A stretch of DNA of 64,000 bases, from NCBI RefSeq assembly GCF_019443985.1, contig NZ_CP049303.1, forward strand, positions 1,364,001 to 1,428,000. The letters are read 5' to 3'. A program made the translations under genes and the position numbers. Positions 52,858-63,155 of this stretch are shown in pieces. The stretch's first letter is position 1; every line of letters starts with the position of its first letter. The stretch comes from Liquorilactobacillus hordei DSM 19519 (lineage in GTDB: Bacteria; Bacillota; Bacilli; Lactobacillales; Lactobacillaceae). The notes beneath the pieces were generated by a model that was given only the letters and a program-made list of their open reading frames with translations, was not told the origin of the DNA and did no database searches.

Positions 52858-55398
52858 ATGGCAGATTTAAATTTAAGTCAAATTCAAACTCGTTTGAATG
52901 AGCTTTTCGTAACTTATGGAGAACGTAAACTCATTTTTTGGTTTGATCCAGAAAAAGAATTTGAGGAAGATATTGATAAAGCACGTATTCAACTAAGGGA
53001 TGCCAAAATCTACAAACTTGAGCCACATACTCAGCTTATGACTAAACGATTCTTTGAAATCGAAGATACAAAAAATAACTATCTAGTCTATGCTCCGTTT
53101 AAAAAAATGGATGATGATGATGAAAATAATCATCTATTGAGCATATTAAAATATTCAAGTCAATTTAGTGCAGATCGGATTTCGCTTATAATGACACAAC
53201 TTAATATTCCATCGGATTTACACGATATAATGAAAAGTCATGCCAAGTTCTTCAAAGCAAAATCCCGTATATCTGCTTTTGAAAAACTCATGACTACTGA
53301 AATCAAATCTAAACAGGAACTTGAAATAACATTAATAGCTGTTGTGGCAAAAGCAAACATGGCTCAAATTTATAGTATTATTCAAGCTTTGTTGGTTGAT
53401 TATGCCAATGATTCAAGCAACTTGTATGATCAACTAGCGAGTTTTGATTTACAAGAGGTGCTCTGGAAATATATCTCTAAATACTATGGGTATACTTCTG
53501 AGAAACCAACAATTCAAAAATTAGCCATCTCATTTTTTGCAAATGCTTTCTATGGCCAGCTAGGACATCAAGAATTACCACCTAGCTTAAAAGAATATGA
53601 AGTTCTTAATCAAACAACTGCAATTGTTTCGTTTATGGATGGTGTGATGAACGATTCCCGTTACATGGTAATATTTGATAAGTTAAGCAGAGATATCTAC
53701 TGCCTGATTGGAGGAGACAAACTTCTTTCTAAAGTGCCTATCGAAGAATTATTGGCAGCGGATATATTTGAGCCGATTCACGATCTGGTAATTCAATATT
53801 ATATTCGTCAATTAATGAGCGGAGACTTAACACCAACAATTAGTGGAATAACATTGTCAGATGCATTGATACTTAAAGAACGGTCACATTTTGGTCTTAA
53901 ATATGTGCATCAATATGAAGCAATTTTGAATGCTCAGAAGATACTAAAATATGTCTTAAATACTAATTATAACCAGTTTACATCTGTTGTTAAGGATTAT
54001 GAAACATCATCTTATTTGGTAGATCGATATTATCGTAAGTTTATTTGGCATCTAGATAAATTTGCTAGACAAGATCAGTTTACTAAACTACAAATGCTGG
54101 TTGAAAAACAATATAGGTCATTTTTGGATGAGATTGGTCGCTTGTGGAATGACTTATTACAATTAGATGAAAGAACATCAATGCTTGACTTCTACGATAA
54201 ATTTGCAAAAAATAAAATAAAAACTGTTGTAATCATTTCAGACGCGTTACGTTATGAAATAGCGAAGGAAATTCAACAATTTCTTGAACAAGAAAAAAAA
54301 TACTCGGCAAAGATGAATACAATTTTCACAGTATTGCCTTCAGTAACGGAATTCGGTAAGGCTGCTTCATTACGTGGAAGTCATGGATCTTATGAATATA
54401 TTAAAGATACGGATATTCGAGTAAATGGTCTGAAAACACAAGGTACAGCTGCAAGAGACAAAATTCTTAAAGAAAAAAATTCAAATTCATTAGCAACTAC
54501 TTATGAAAAAGTTATGGAGAAGTCAAGTGCAAAAGAACTCCGTGACGTGTTTAACGGTCAGGATGTGATTTATCTTTATCATGATAAAATAGATGCCACT
54601 GGGGATAAAATTGGAACAGAGCCTCAAGTATTTGATGCAGTAGAAAAGACGATTAATGAACTGATAACACTTATTCAATTTATTTCAAATGGTGCAAATG
54701 TTTATCGCTTTATTATCACAAGCGATCATGGATTTATTTACACAAGATCTAGGGTGGAGGAACATGAAAAAATTGAGAATCCATCTAGTTCTGATTTAGA
54801 TCATATTGAGCGACGGTTCATTATTAGTAAAAACCATTATGATGAAATTGGTATTGGTTCTGTAAAACTAGGAGATGTATTGCATAATGAAGATGAACGT
54901 TATGTTCATTTTCCAGAAACTTCAGCTATTTTCAAAAAGGCTGGTGGTGGTCAGAACTATGTTCATGGTGGTTCATCCCCTCAGGAGATGATAGTTCCTG
55001 TATTGGAAATAGGTGTAGCTCGTGGCTCAGCACAAAAAGAAACAGTTACAATTCAATTAATGACTGCTAAACGAAAGATTATTGGCTTATCTGTTGCTTT
55101 GGAGTTTTATCAAACAGAAGCGATTAGTGATTCCGTGACAAAAGCTCAATATTCGCTTTATTTTGAAAATAAGAATGGAAATCTAATTACCAACCAAAAC
55201 ACTTATTATGCTGACTCAACTTCTAGTCAATCGAGTGAACGATTCACGAATTTTACCTTTGATTTCGTAAATCGTAATTACGATACAAACGAAAAAGTTT
55301 ATTTAGTAGTAAAAAATGAAGAAACAAAAGTTGAAACTGAGAGAGTTGAATTTACCATTGATAATCCATTTGCTGGTGGATTTGGATTCGATATTTAG
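52858..55398 (+). CDS. pglZ: BREX protein PglZ (alkaline phosphatase superfamily)
   Basis: 846 residues. N-terminal 'YGERKLIFWFDPEKEFEEDI' typical of type 1 PglZ. PglZ domain with metal-site Asp in 'TVVIISDALRYEIAKEI' (about 456) and 'DHGF' in 'ITSDHGFIYTR' (about 620), plus 'HGGSSPQEMIVPVLEI'. C-terminal beta-rich domain. aaggag before the ATG. The defining gene of BREX. The stop is 10 bp before brxL. Confidence 0.95.
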   Translation: MADLNLSQIQTRLNELFVTYGERKLIFWFDPEKEFEEDIDKARIQLRDAKIYKLEPHTQLMTKRFFEIEDTKNNYLVYAPFKKMDDDDENNHLLSILKYSSQFSADRISLIMTQLNIPSDLHDIMKSHAKFFKAKSRISAFEKLMTTEIKSKQELEITLIAVVAKANMAQIYSIIQALLVDYANDSSNLYDQLASFDLQEVLWKYISKYYGYTSEKPTIQKLAISFFANAFYGQLGHQELPPSLKEYEVLNQTTAIVSFMDGVMNDSRYMVIFDKLSRDIYCLIGGDKLLSKVPIEELLAADIFEPIHDLVIQYYIRQLMSGDLTPTISGITLSDALILKERSHFGLKYVHQYEAILNAQKILKYVLNTNYNQFTSVVKDYETSSYLVDRYYRKFIWHLDKFARQDQFTKLQMLVEKQYRSFLDEIGRLWNDLLQLDERTSMLDFYDKFAKNKIKTVVIISDALRYEIAKEIQQFLEQEKKYSAKMNTIFTVLPSVTEFGKAASLRGSHGSYEYIKDTDIRVNGLKTQGTAARDKILKEKNSNSLATTYEKVMEKSSAKELRDVFNGQDVIYLYHDKIDATGDKIGTEPQVFDAVEKTINELITLIQFISNGANVYRFIITSDHGFIYTRSRVEEHEKIENPSSSDLDHIERRFIISKNHYDEIGIGSVKLGDVLHNEDERYVHFPETSAIFKKAGGGQNYVHGGSSPQEMIVPVLEIGVARGSAQKETVTIQLMTAKRKIIGLSVALEFYQTEAISDSVTKAQYSLYFENKNGNLITNQNTYYADSTSSQSSERFTNFTFDFVNRNYDTNEKVYLVVKNEETKVETERVEFTIDNPFAGGFGFDI

Positions 55399-55408
55399 GA
55401 GGAAGTTA

Positions 55409-57442
55409 GTGGATCAAGTCATTTTAGATAAACTGGTAGCAAATTTTCCCGGAAAGATTGTTCGGAAAGATTTAACCAAAAAAATTAAAGAAGGCGCGAA
55501 TGTTCCTGTTTATGTGTTGGAATATTTATTGGGAATGTACGCTTCATCTTTGGATGAACAACTCGTTGAAAAGGGAGTAGAAAATGTTAAAAATATTTTA
55601 GCCCGCAATTATGTTCGCCCAGATGAAGCTGAGAAAGTGAAAGCAAAGATTCGTGAAAATGGTGGTTACACGGTTATTGATAAAGTCAGTGTTTCCTTGA
55701 ATGAGAGAAAAGATCAATATGAAGCCGAATTTTCAAACCTAGGTCTGTCGGCTGTTCGTATTAGTGAGGAATACCCTAAAAAATATGATCGACTACTGGG
55801 TGGCGGTATTTGGTGTATCGTTCAAATGGAATACTGGTTTGATGAAAATGATCAGCAAAATTCACCATTTATTGCAAGAAAAGTAGATCCAATTCAAATG
55901 CCGGGTCTTGACATTGAAGAGTTTAAAAGAGGAAGAGCTGCCTTTACTGAAAAAGAGTGGATTGATGTTGTTCTCAGATCTGTTGGAATGGAACCAACTC
56001 AATTTGATGAACGAGTTAAATGGTTGCACTTAGCACGTTTAGTTCCTTTAATTGAAAATAATTTCAATTTGTGTGAACTTGGTCCACGTGGTACTGGAAA
56101 GTCGCATATTTATAAAGAAATTTCACCAAATTCAATATTAGTATCTGGTGGTCAAACTACGGTAGCTAATTTATTTTATAACATGGCTCGCCGTACGATG
56201 GGGTTAGTCGGTATGTGGGATACGGTTGCATTTGACGAAGTAGCAGGAATTAATGTAAAAAATGGTGATTTGATTCAGATTATGAAAGATTACATGGCAT
56301 CTGGATCATTTGCTCGTGGTAAAGAAGAGAAGAATGCCTCAGCTTCAATGGTGTTTGTCGGAAATATTAATCAAAGTGTAGATGTAATATTAAAGACATC
56401 GAACCTATTTGAACCATTCCCTGAAAAAATGGGCACAGATTCTGCTTTTCTCGACCGAATACATTGTTATCTTCCAGGGTGGGAAATTCCAAAATACCGG
56501 CCTGATTTTTTTACGAATGACTATGGCTTCATTACAGATTACTATGCGGAAGTAATGCGAGAATTACGCAAAACAACTTACAGTGATGCTATTGATAAGT
56601 ATTTTAAACTTGGTTCTCAGTTGAACCAACGCGATACGGTTGCAGTAAAGAAAATGGTGTCAGGGTTGATTAAGTTAGTTTATCCGCACGGTAAATTTGG
56701 TAAAAAAGAAGTTGAAAAAGTTCTTAAATTTGCAATTGAAATGCGGCGACGTGTTAAGGAGCAACTTAAGAAAATTGGTGGTATGGAATTCTTCGATGTT
56801 AATTTATCATATATTGATTTAGAAGAAAATCATGAAGAGTATGTGTCAGTTCCTGAGCAAGGTAGTGGGAAACTAATTCCTGAAGGTAGTGGGAAACCAG
56901 GTCATATCTACTCAGCATCAATTGGTACAAGTGGACGTATTGGAGCATTTAAGTTTGAAACACAGATGGTGGCTGGAAATGGTAAATTTAAGGCCACAGG
57001 ACTGGGGAGTGATTCAGGAGCTAAAGAAAAGGCCGATTCAGCTTACAAATACTTAAATGCCAATGCAGTGACAATCAATTCATCTATTTCGATGATTACC
57101 CATGATTTTGTATTTAACACGCAGGATCTGAATGGTGTTGGGAATCCTATATTTTTGTCATTGCCAACAATGATTGCTTTATGTTCTGTCTCCTTGAATA
57201 AGCCTGTTGTTGCAAGTATGGCTGTCTTAGGTGACATAACAATTGGTGGTACTTTAATTCGCGTGACAAACCTTGCCGATATGATGCAAGTGGCACGCGA
57301 TTCAGGGGCCAAGAAAATCTTAGTACCAATGGCGAATGCAGCAGATTTAGCAACGGTACCACCCGAATTGATGTCAACGTTCAATATCATCTTTTACAGT
57401 ACACCTGAAGATGCAGTATTTAAAGCTTTAGGTGTTGAATAA
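55409..57442 (+). CDS. brxL: BREX Lon-like protein BrxL
   Basis: 677 residues from GTG at 55409, fixed by taggagga. A longer in-frame ORF overlaps pglZ and is not used. N-terminal DNA-binding region, AAA+ Walker A 'GPRGTGKSHIYK' (225-232) and Walker B-like 'WDTVAFDEVAG', then a Lon-type C-terminal domain ('ISMITHDFVFNTQDLNGVGNP...SKPVVASMAVLGDITIGGTLIRV...KKILVPMANAADL'). The catalytic Ser-Lys pair of active Lon proteases is not obvious. Last gene of the BREX locus. Confidence 0.93.
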   Translation: MDQVILDKLVANFPGKIVRKDLTKKIKEGANVPVYVLEYLLGMYASSLDEQLVEKGVENVKNILARNYVRPDEAEKVKAKIRENGGYTVIDKVSVSLNERKDQYEAEFSNLGLSAVRISEEYPKKYDRLLGGGIWCIVQMEYWFDENDQQNSPFIARKVDPIQMPGLDIEEFKRGRAAFTEKEWIDVVLRSVGMEPTQFDERVKWLHLARLVPLIENNFNLCELGPRGTGKSHIYKEISPNSILVSGGQTTVANLFYNMARRTMGLVGMWDTVAFDEVAGINVKNGDLIQIMKDYMASGSFARGKEEKNASASMVFVGNINQSVDVILKTSNLFEPFPEKMGTDSAFLDRIHCYLPGWEIPKYRPDFFTNDYGFITDYYAEVMRELRKTTYSDAIDKYFKLGSQLNQRDTVAVKKMVSGLIKLVYPHGKFGKKEVEKVLKFAIEMRRRVKEQLKKIGGMEFFDVNLSYIDLEENHEEYVSVPEQGSGKLIPEGSGKPGHIYSASIGTSGRIGAFKFETQMVAGNGKFKATGLGSDSGAKEKADSAYKYLNANAVTINSSISMITHDFVFNTQDLNGVGNPIFLSLPTMIALCSVSLNKPVVASMAVLGDITIGGTLIRVTNLADMMQVARDSGAKKILVPMANAADLATVPPELMSTFNIIFYSTPEDAVFKALGVE

Positions 57443-57684
57443 TTAATATACCATCTTTAAATCTAGTCGATTCATTCGTACAAGAAAACATTCACTACAT
57501 GAGTAGAAAGTAGAAAAGCTGAAATAACATTAAATTTAAGATATGATTGCTCAACAGGAAACATGATTATCTTAAAATAATGTATAGTATTAGTAACTCA
57601 TTATATTTAGTAAATTCGGATGCTATATTTTTGCAAAACTACTTGCTAAATATCCAGAAGCTTTGCACTGACTTTGATTATCAC

Positions 57685-57732
57685 AAAAAGAAGTTGAACC
57701 GCAATAATAATTACGGCACAACTTCTTTTTTA
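57685..57732. terminator. Bidirectional terminator after brxL
   Basis: Stem aagaagttg / caacttctt (57689-57697 and 57718-57726) with A- and T-runs. It separates convergent brxL and the exporter gene. The stretch 57443-57684 shows no supported gene. Confidence 0.8.
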
Positions 57733-57745
57733 TACTTAAATAAAA

Positions 57746-59224
57746 TTATTTTTTCCCAAACCTATTTGTAAGCAACATTGCTGGTAGCGCAGTTAATAGT
57801 GCAGCGATAGAAATAATCAGAAATCCATACTGAAATGAGTGAACTTTGATTAGTTCTAAATGATGCTGCAAAAATATTTTCACATAAGCTGGATTGCCAT
57901 GAAACTTATTGACTGCAAGATTGTGTTTAAAAGATACAATATTTGAGTTTACATAAGCAGTAACTAAAGTTGAAATCAATGCGGATCCGAATGCACTACC
58001 GATGTTTTGAACAATTCGAGAACCAATAGAAGCAGCAGGAATTTCAGCTTTTTCCATCCCAGTATACGTGTCAGTCATTAATGGCATTAGGATTCCTCCA
58101 GCGCCAATTCCACGAATGAATAAAATGGCAGCGATAATCCAATAAGATGTTGTAGCATCAATCCAATAAAATGGAAGGGTTCCTATAAATGTAATCAAAA
58201 GGCTGCCAAAGACAACATATTTTGCACCAATACGGTCAGTTAATTTACCTGTAAGAGGGCGCGATATCAACATACCGATACCTTGAGGAATTAGTGCAAG
58301 TCCGGCTGCCATGACACTCATATTGTGAACATCTTGAAAAAATAGTGGCAACAATAGCATTGCACCATTTAGAACTGTACCGGCAATAAAAAGACCAATG
58401 ATAGAGCCATTAAAGGAATTATGGCTAAATAATTTCAATGGTAAGACAACTGTTTCTTTCATTTTCAAAGCCCAAATAATATATAAGAATATTAATGCTA
58501 AACCTATACCAACAAACAACAATGTTTTCTGGTTCAAAAAATTAGCTGCACTAGAGGCCTTAACAATTCCGTAGATAATTGCGGTGGTTGCAGTTGCAAG
58601 CAATATTATTCCTGTAAGATCCATCTTAGCTGTTTTATTTTGTGCAGGGTAATGCGGCATTTTCCAAATAATTAATATAATTGAGATAATACCTACCGGA
58701 ATATTTACCCAAAAAATCCAATGCCAGGAGAGATATTTTATGATGACTCCGCCAAAAATTGGACCAAGCAGAGGCCCAAGAATCATGGGTAAACCAACTG
58801 TTGCCATCATTTGTCCCGTCACCTTTTGGCCAGCTGTTTGTACCAATAAGGTTGTCAAGATTGGGATAATCAGTCCACCAGCAAACCCTTGTATCAATCT
58901 CGCACCTATAAGAAAATTAATATTGGGTGAAATTGCAGATAAAACTGATCCAATTGCGAAGAGGATTTCCCCCATTAAAAAAACGTGCTTACCATCAAAT
59001 TTATTTAATAGCCAACTAGAGAATGGAACTGCAATACCCGTTGCTAATACATATCCTGTAATAGTCCATTGAACAATTTCAACAGAACTGTTTAAATCTT
59101 TAACTAATGTATGAATAGCGATGTTTACCATTGTTGAATCAAGTAATGGAGCCATTGCACCAAGCACCAGAATCCAAGCAGTAACCATCACTGATTTTGG
59201 AATATCAGAATTTTTTCCAGACAT
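57746..59224 (-). CDS. DHA2 family MFS drug exporter
   Basis: 492 residues, 14 helices. 'VLGAMAPLLDSTMVNIAIHTLVKDL', 'WLLNKFDGKHVFLMGEILFAIGS', 'GLPMILGPLLGPIFGGVIIKYLSWHWIFWVNIPVG' (motif C) and a short loop before the last helix, unlike the long loops of the exporters at 13.6 and 32.8 kb. aggagg before the ATG. Divergent from a TetR gene and probably repressed by it through two matching operators. Confidence 0.92.
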   Translation of the reverse strand: MSGKNSDIPKSVMVTAWILVLGAMAPLLDSTMVNIAIHTLVKDLNSSVEIVQWTITGYVLATGIAVPFSSWLLNKFDGKHVFLMGEILFAIGSVLSAISPNINFLIGARLIQGFAGGLIIPILTTLLVQTAGQKVTGQMMATVGLPMILGPLLGPIFGGVIIKYLSWHWIFWVNIPVGIISIILIIWKMPHYPAQNKTAKMDLTGIILLATATTAIIYGIVKASSAANFLNQKTLLFVGIGLALIFLYIIWALKMKETVVLPLKLFSHNSFNGSIIGLFIAGTVLNGAMLLLPLFFQDVHNMSVMAAGLALIPQGIGMLISRPLTGKLTDRIGAKYVVFGSLLITFIGTLPFYWIDATTSYWIIAAILFIRGIGAGGILMPLMTDTYTGMEKAEIPAASIGSRIVQNIGSAFGSALISTLVTAYVNSNIVSFKHNLAVNKFHGNPAYVKIFLQHHLELIKVHSFQYGFLIISIAALLTALPAMLLTNRFGKK

Positions 59225-59243
59225 AAATTTATCCTCCTAATAA

Positions 59244-59321
59244 GAAACTTATAGTATCCTAAAGCTACACATGTTATATTACTCTATGAAGCATAAAAGT
59301 CAATAAGAAACTGAAAGTATC
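59244..59321. promoter_or_regulatory. Pair of TetR operators between exporter and tetR
   Basis: GAAACTTATAGTATC (59244-59258) and GAAACTGAAAGTATC (59307-59321), each an imperfect dyad GA(A/T)ACT-N3-AGT(A/T)TC, 63 bp apart, one near each divergent gene. The same flanks ('aataa' before, 'taaag' after) are also conserved. Confidence 0.75.
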
Positions 59322-59338
59322 TTAAAGAGGTGTTATTT

Positions 59339-59935
59339 ATGGGGAATATTAGACGCAGGGGAGCCGAACTAGAAAGTGCTATTTATGAGGTTGTACGTAA
59401 AATTGTGGATAAAGAAGGGGTAGAAGGACTTACATTTCAGAAAGTTGCAGAGTTAGCAGGAACCAGTAAATCTGTAATTTATCGTCGGTGGGAAACACCA
59501 CTTGAACTTGCTATTTCAGCATTTCAAGCAAGGATTAAACTTGAAAATAACGGTAGTGTTGATAAGCTTGTTTTAACTGGTAAGAATTTACAGGATGATC
59601 TTTTTCAATTAATGGACCGTTTTCTTATCAGTATTGACGCATTAGGAGAACCTTTTTTAAGAAGTGTCTTAGTTGAGATTGGTACACAACCAAATGCAAC
59701 TGTACTCCAACTAATGGAAAGAAATTCAGAAATTGATTTACGGGCTATAAATCGAATACTGGATCGAGCAAGAGCTCGTGGAGAGCAGGTAAAAGCGGAT
59801 ATCTCGAATGATGTGAAATTACTACCCTTTGAGTGGCTTCGCTATAAAATGTTTTTACGAAAAAACATCAGTACTGATATGATAGAGACTTTGATTAATG
59901 AAATTTTGTTACCAGTTTATTTAGAAAGTCAATAA
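59339..59935 (+). CDS. TetR family transcriptional regulator
   Basis: 198 residues from the ATG at 59339 (agaggtg upstream). Helix-turn-helix 'VEGLTFQKVAELAGTSKSVIYRRWETPLELAISAF' (about 27-62) and a TetR_C domain. One operator overlaps its leader, so it should repress itself and the divergent exporter. Confidence 0.9.
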   Translation: MGNIRRRGAELESAIYEVVRKIVDKEGVEGLTFQKVAELAGTSKSVIYRRWETPLELAISAFQARIKLENNGSVDKLVLTGKNLQDDLFQLMDRFLISIDALGEPFLRSVLVEIGTQPNATVLQLMERNSEIDLRAINRILDRARARGEQVKADISNDVKLLPFEWLRYKMFLRKNISTDMIETLINEILLPVYLESQ

Positions 59936-60001
59936 CTGAATAGATACAAATTGCTGGGAAAAAGTAAGATTAGTCGATTAAATATGAATTGGGGTATTTT
60001 T

Positions 60002-61144
60002 ATGCGTAAATTAAATATTTTTATAATTATTTTATTAATGGTGGTTGTTTCAGGGTGTAGTCTTCAAAAAAAGGAAAAAGCAGTTGATGATAACGTTAAA
60101 GCAACGACAAATAAAACACTGCAGGCTGAATCAAAGACTTGGACTTTCAATCAAGGTATCAGTTCAAAGCAGACTAAGGACCAAGGTGTTTCAAAACAGA
60201 TAACTAGTTCAGTGGTTTCGAAAACTGATGCACTTTCTAGCTGGACTACCTCTAAAGGACAATTTATTTCTAGTTCAGTTAATTATAAAAGAGTTTCGTT
60301 AAAAAAGTGGAAACAAAATATGCTTAAAAACTATATAAAAAGTGCACAAAAAAGTATCCATTTAATGAGTGTTGCACAAGTAAATGATTCATTAAAAAAG
60401 CTAGGTTCAGACATTAGAGTCCGTAAATTATCTGATTTAGTTTTCCTAGAAACAAAAACAAATGGTATGACACTTCCTGAAGCTTTTGTTGCCAAAGGAC
60501 ATCATCTATATTCGATTAATATCCAATATGTTGATACTAAGCAAACGATAACAATTGCACGAGGTCAATCATTTACTGATACAAGTACAAAAAAGGCAAC
60601 TAGCCAAATTTCATTAAATAAATTAAATGGTACATGGATTGCACCAGAAACTACGACCAGTTCAAGTGATACTGGTAAAATTATGATTGAAGATGGTTAT
60701 ATGTATCAACATCGATACAATAGTTATGAGCGTTCCGCAATTCAGAAATTGAGTTCATATTCATTAATATCACTAAACCAGAATATAACTTATGCTGCGC
60801 AAAAAGTTAATGCAGCTAATGCTGGCTATCAATTAACGCAAAAAGCTGTTGCTAGTGGGGATAGTTTAGGTTATTTGTATCTCTTTGTTAATGAAAATCA
60901 GTTAGTACGGATAGGGCAAGGGACAACTACTACGTACAAAAAAACAAGTACACTTGTAGCTGCAAGTGATTTGCCACAAGACGATATTACTACTTTTGAG
61001 GAAATGGATCAGAAACATCCTGGTGAAACAGCTTCAACTATTACGGTTGATGCTAGTGCACCTGTTGTAGGTATGAGTAATAGCATTAAATATTTAACCG
61101 CTACAGATGCTGGTCAAATTATTGACAACATAGTGATTAACTAA
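60002..61144 (+). CDS. Lipoprotein, unknown function
   Basis: 380 residues from the ATG at 60002 (start chosen so that the signal peptide is N-terminal). Signal 'MRKLNIFIIILLMVVVSGCS' with lipobox 'VSGC' (Cys19). The mature part is Ser/Thr/Lys-rich and repeats 'TTS..K' patterns, with a beta-rich centre ('LNGTWIAPETTTSSSDTGKIMIEDGYMYQHRYNS'). Similar lipoproteins are widespread in lactobacilli, but I cannot assign a role. Anchored outside the membrane. Confidence 0.8.
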   Translation: MRKLNIFIIILLMVVVSGCSLQKKEKAVDDNVKATTNKTLQAESKTWTFNQGISSKQTKDQGVSKQITSSVVSKTDALSSWTTSKGQFISSSVNYKRVSLKKWKQNMLKNYIKSAQKSIHLMSVAQVNDSLKKLGSDIRVRKLSDLVFLETKTNGMTLPEAFVAKGHHLYSINIQYVDTKQTITIARGQSFTDTSTKKATSQISLNKLNGTWIAPETTTSSSDTGKIMIEDGYMYQHRYNSYERSAIQKLSSYSLISLNQNITYAAQKVNAANAGYQLTQKAVASGDSLGYLYLFVNENQLVRIGQGTTTTYKKTSTLVAASDLPQDDITTFEEMDQKHPGETASTITVDASAPVVGMSNSIKYLTATDAGQIIDNIVIN

Positions 61145-61315
61145 TGATCAGATTTCGGTTATAACATGGATATTTATTTTTATGCTACTAGTTGGTATTA
61201 TCGGTATAAAAGTAACTTCTGGTCATTAAAAAGAGAGTGGTTGGATTGAAAAAAAGGTAATTGATCAGTTTACCCAGTAATGATTCTTCCTTTTCAAAAA
61301 TAATGGAGGTTGGCA

Positions 61316-61837
61316 ATGCTACAATATAACAATCAAGCTGAATTAGTTGAAAAAATTAAATTTTCGTACTCTAGATTTATTAATGAATTTAATGATATTT
61401 CGGAGGATCAAAGAAATGTATTACTTGTTTCAGTTGATAGAACTCCGTCACAGATGTTGTCTTATCAATTAGGCTGGGGAACGCTTTTATTATCTTGGGA
61501 GCAACAAGAAAAAACAGGTAAAACTGTGATCACACCAACTCCTGACTTCAAGTGGAATAATCTTGGTGGACTGTATCAACAGTTTTATAATGATTTTGGC
61601 GAGCAATCACTAATTGCACAACGTGAACAATTGAATTATTTGGTTCAACAAGTGTGCGATTGGATACTCACTTTATCAACTGATGAGTTGTTTGGACTTC
61701 ATCAACGAAATTGGGCTAACAACAAAGCTCAATGGCCATTATGGAAATGGATTCATATCAATACAGTTGCTCCATTTACTAATTTTCGTCCTAAAATAAG
61801 AAAATGGAAAAAATTATATAATAATACACAATATTGA
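61316..61837 (+). CDS. ClbS/DfsB family four-helix protein (DUF1706)
   Basis: 173 residues from the ATG at 61316 (ggagg 8 bp upstream). 'ELVEKIKFSYSRFINEFNDISEDQRN', 'TPSQMLSYQLGWGTLLLSWEQQEKTGKTVITPTPDFKWNNLGGLYQQFYNDF' and 'WPLWKWIHINTVAPFTNFRPKIRKWKK' match DUF1706. The family has a DinB-like fold and includes the colibactin self-protection protein ClbS. Role here unknown. Confidence 0.87.
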   Translation: MLQYNNQAELVEKIKFSYSRFINEFNDISEDQRNVLLVSVDRTPSQMLSYQLGWGTLLLSWEQQEKTGKTVITPTPDFKWNNLGGLYQQFYNDFGEQSLIAQREQLNYLVQQVCDWILTLSTDELFGLHQRNWANNKAQWPLWKWIHINTVAPFTNFRPKIRKWKKLYNNTQY

Positions 61838-62040
61838 TTGATATCAAAGAATAATTTTTATTTACTAAAAAGATGGGATGGCTTGATGGTTCTCAATTTA
61901 ACGATGACTATCAAAAGGTCACTAAATTAAATTTGACAGTATTCTCCACTAAATGAGCGGGGGAGCTGTGTTAAAGTTAAAAGCTGCTAAGAATTGAGTA
62001 GCTTTTTTTTGCAGTTCAAAAAAATTTTTCTTTATAGTCA

Positions 62041-62079
62041 AAAAGCAAAGCTCCCTCACTGAGTAGGGAACTTTGCTTT
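62041..62079. terminator. Bidirectional terminator
   Basis: Stem agcaaagctccct / agggaactttgct with flanking A and T runs, between convergent units. The region 61838-62040 has no supported gene. Confidence 0.75.
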
Positions 62080-62099
62080 CATTTTGAAATAAAAACCAA

Positions 62100-62947
62100 T
62101 TATTCAACATTTAGATATTTATTTTCACAATAATATCCTCTGCCACCAACATAAACTTTTTCAACTTCATCATTATTATTAGTTACTAATTTAACTAATA
62201 TTTCAGACGGTAGTTTTAGAGAATGTCCCTGTTCAAATATATATGTGTCTTTATGCAGATGAAGATTTTCATAAAGGTGGCAAGCTAGTGCACCATTTGA
62301 AGTTCCAGTCGCCGATTCTTCATCAATATCATACAGAGGTGCAAAATTTCTACATATAATTCGATCATCTTTAAAAGTATATAAATGCATTCCGACTACA
62401 TCATAGTACTCACTGATTTCCTTAATTTTTTCAAAATTAGGTTGTAATGTATTTAGATTTCTTTCTTTTTTTATGGGAATTAAAATATCTTTTAAACCAG
62501 TTGAAGCAATTTGAATTGGATATTTATTATCCAAATGCTCAATATTAAAGCATTTAACAAATTTTTCTGGTGTAACGACATCATAATATATCGGTTTAGC
62601 TTGCTCCATAAAGGTAAGATCATCTTCGATATTAATAGCGAGAATGCCACTTTTAGTTTCAATTGTGTACTGAGTCTTGGAAAGTTTCTTTAAATAACCT
62701 AATGCAGTAAACGCACCAATTGTAGCGTGACCACATAGAGCAACTTCATCTTTTGGTGTAAAATACTCAAATTTATAATCAGCTCTTTCTGATTTGATAT
62801 AAACACAGTCTCTGCATAACCTAATTGTTTAGCAATTGATTTTTTCTGAGTAGTAGTCAATGATTGTTCAAATAGTACTATTCCTGCTTTATTTCCACCC
62901 TTATTATCTTTGCTAAATGCACTTGCAACATGGACTTTTACTTTCAT
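62100..62947 (-). pseudogene. PhzF family isomerase, frameshifted
   Basis: Together the two frames give a full-length PhzF (about 282 codons). First part (from 62947): 'VKVHVASAFSKDNKGGNKAGIVLFEQSL...AKQLGYAETVFIS'. The frame then shifts by one near 62800, and the second frame reads 'SERADYKFEYFTPKDEVALCGHATIGAFTALGYLKKL' and on to '...GTSNGALACHLYENLHLHKDTYIFEQGHSLKLPSEI'. The catalytic Glu of the 'AET' motif is in the first part and the conserved 'GHATIGA' in the second. One base gained or lost inactivates the gene. Confidence 0.85.
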
Positions 62948-63155
62948 AAGACACCTGCTTTCTACACATAAAATTGGATTATAGCATAGAAAATATTATC
63001 TTTCTAGTTCCTCATTGACTTAAGAAACATGTTTATAGCAAATCTTTATTTCAATCATCAAACGCTTATAAATAATTAAGAACAATTATTTCTTTGAACG
63101 AAAATAGTTTTTATACTTGCTAAAAATGATAAAATTCTCTCGAGGTGAAAATAAT

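Noticed and set aside
55316..55408. Longer brxL start overlapping pglZ
   Set aside because: No ribosome site for the upstream ATG, whereas aggagga precisely precedes the GTG at 55409.
62800..62830. Programmed frameshift in the PhzF gene
   Set aside because: No slippery run or following structure is apparent, and PhzF genes are normally single-frame, so a mutation is simpler.
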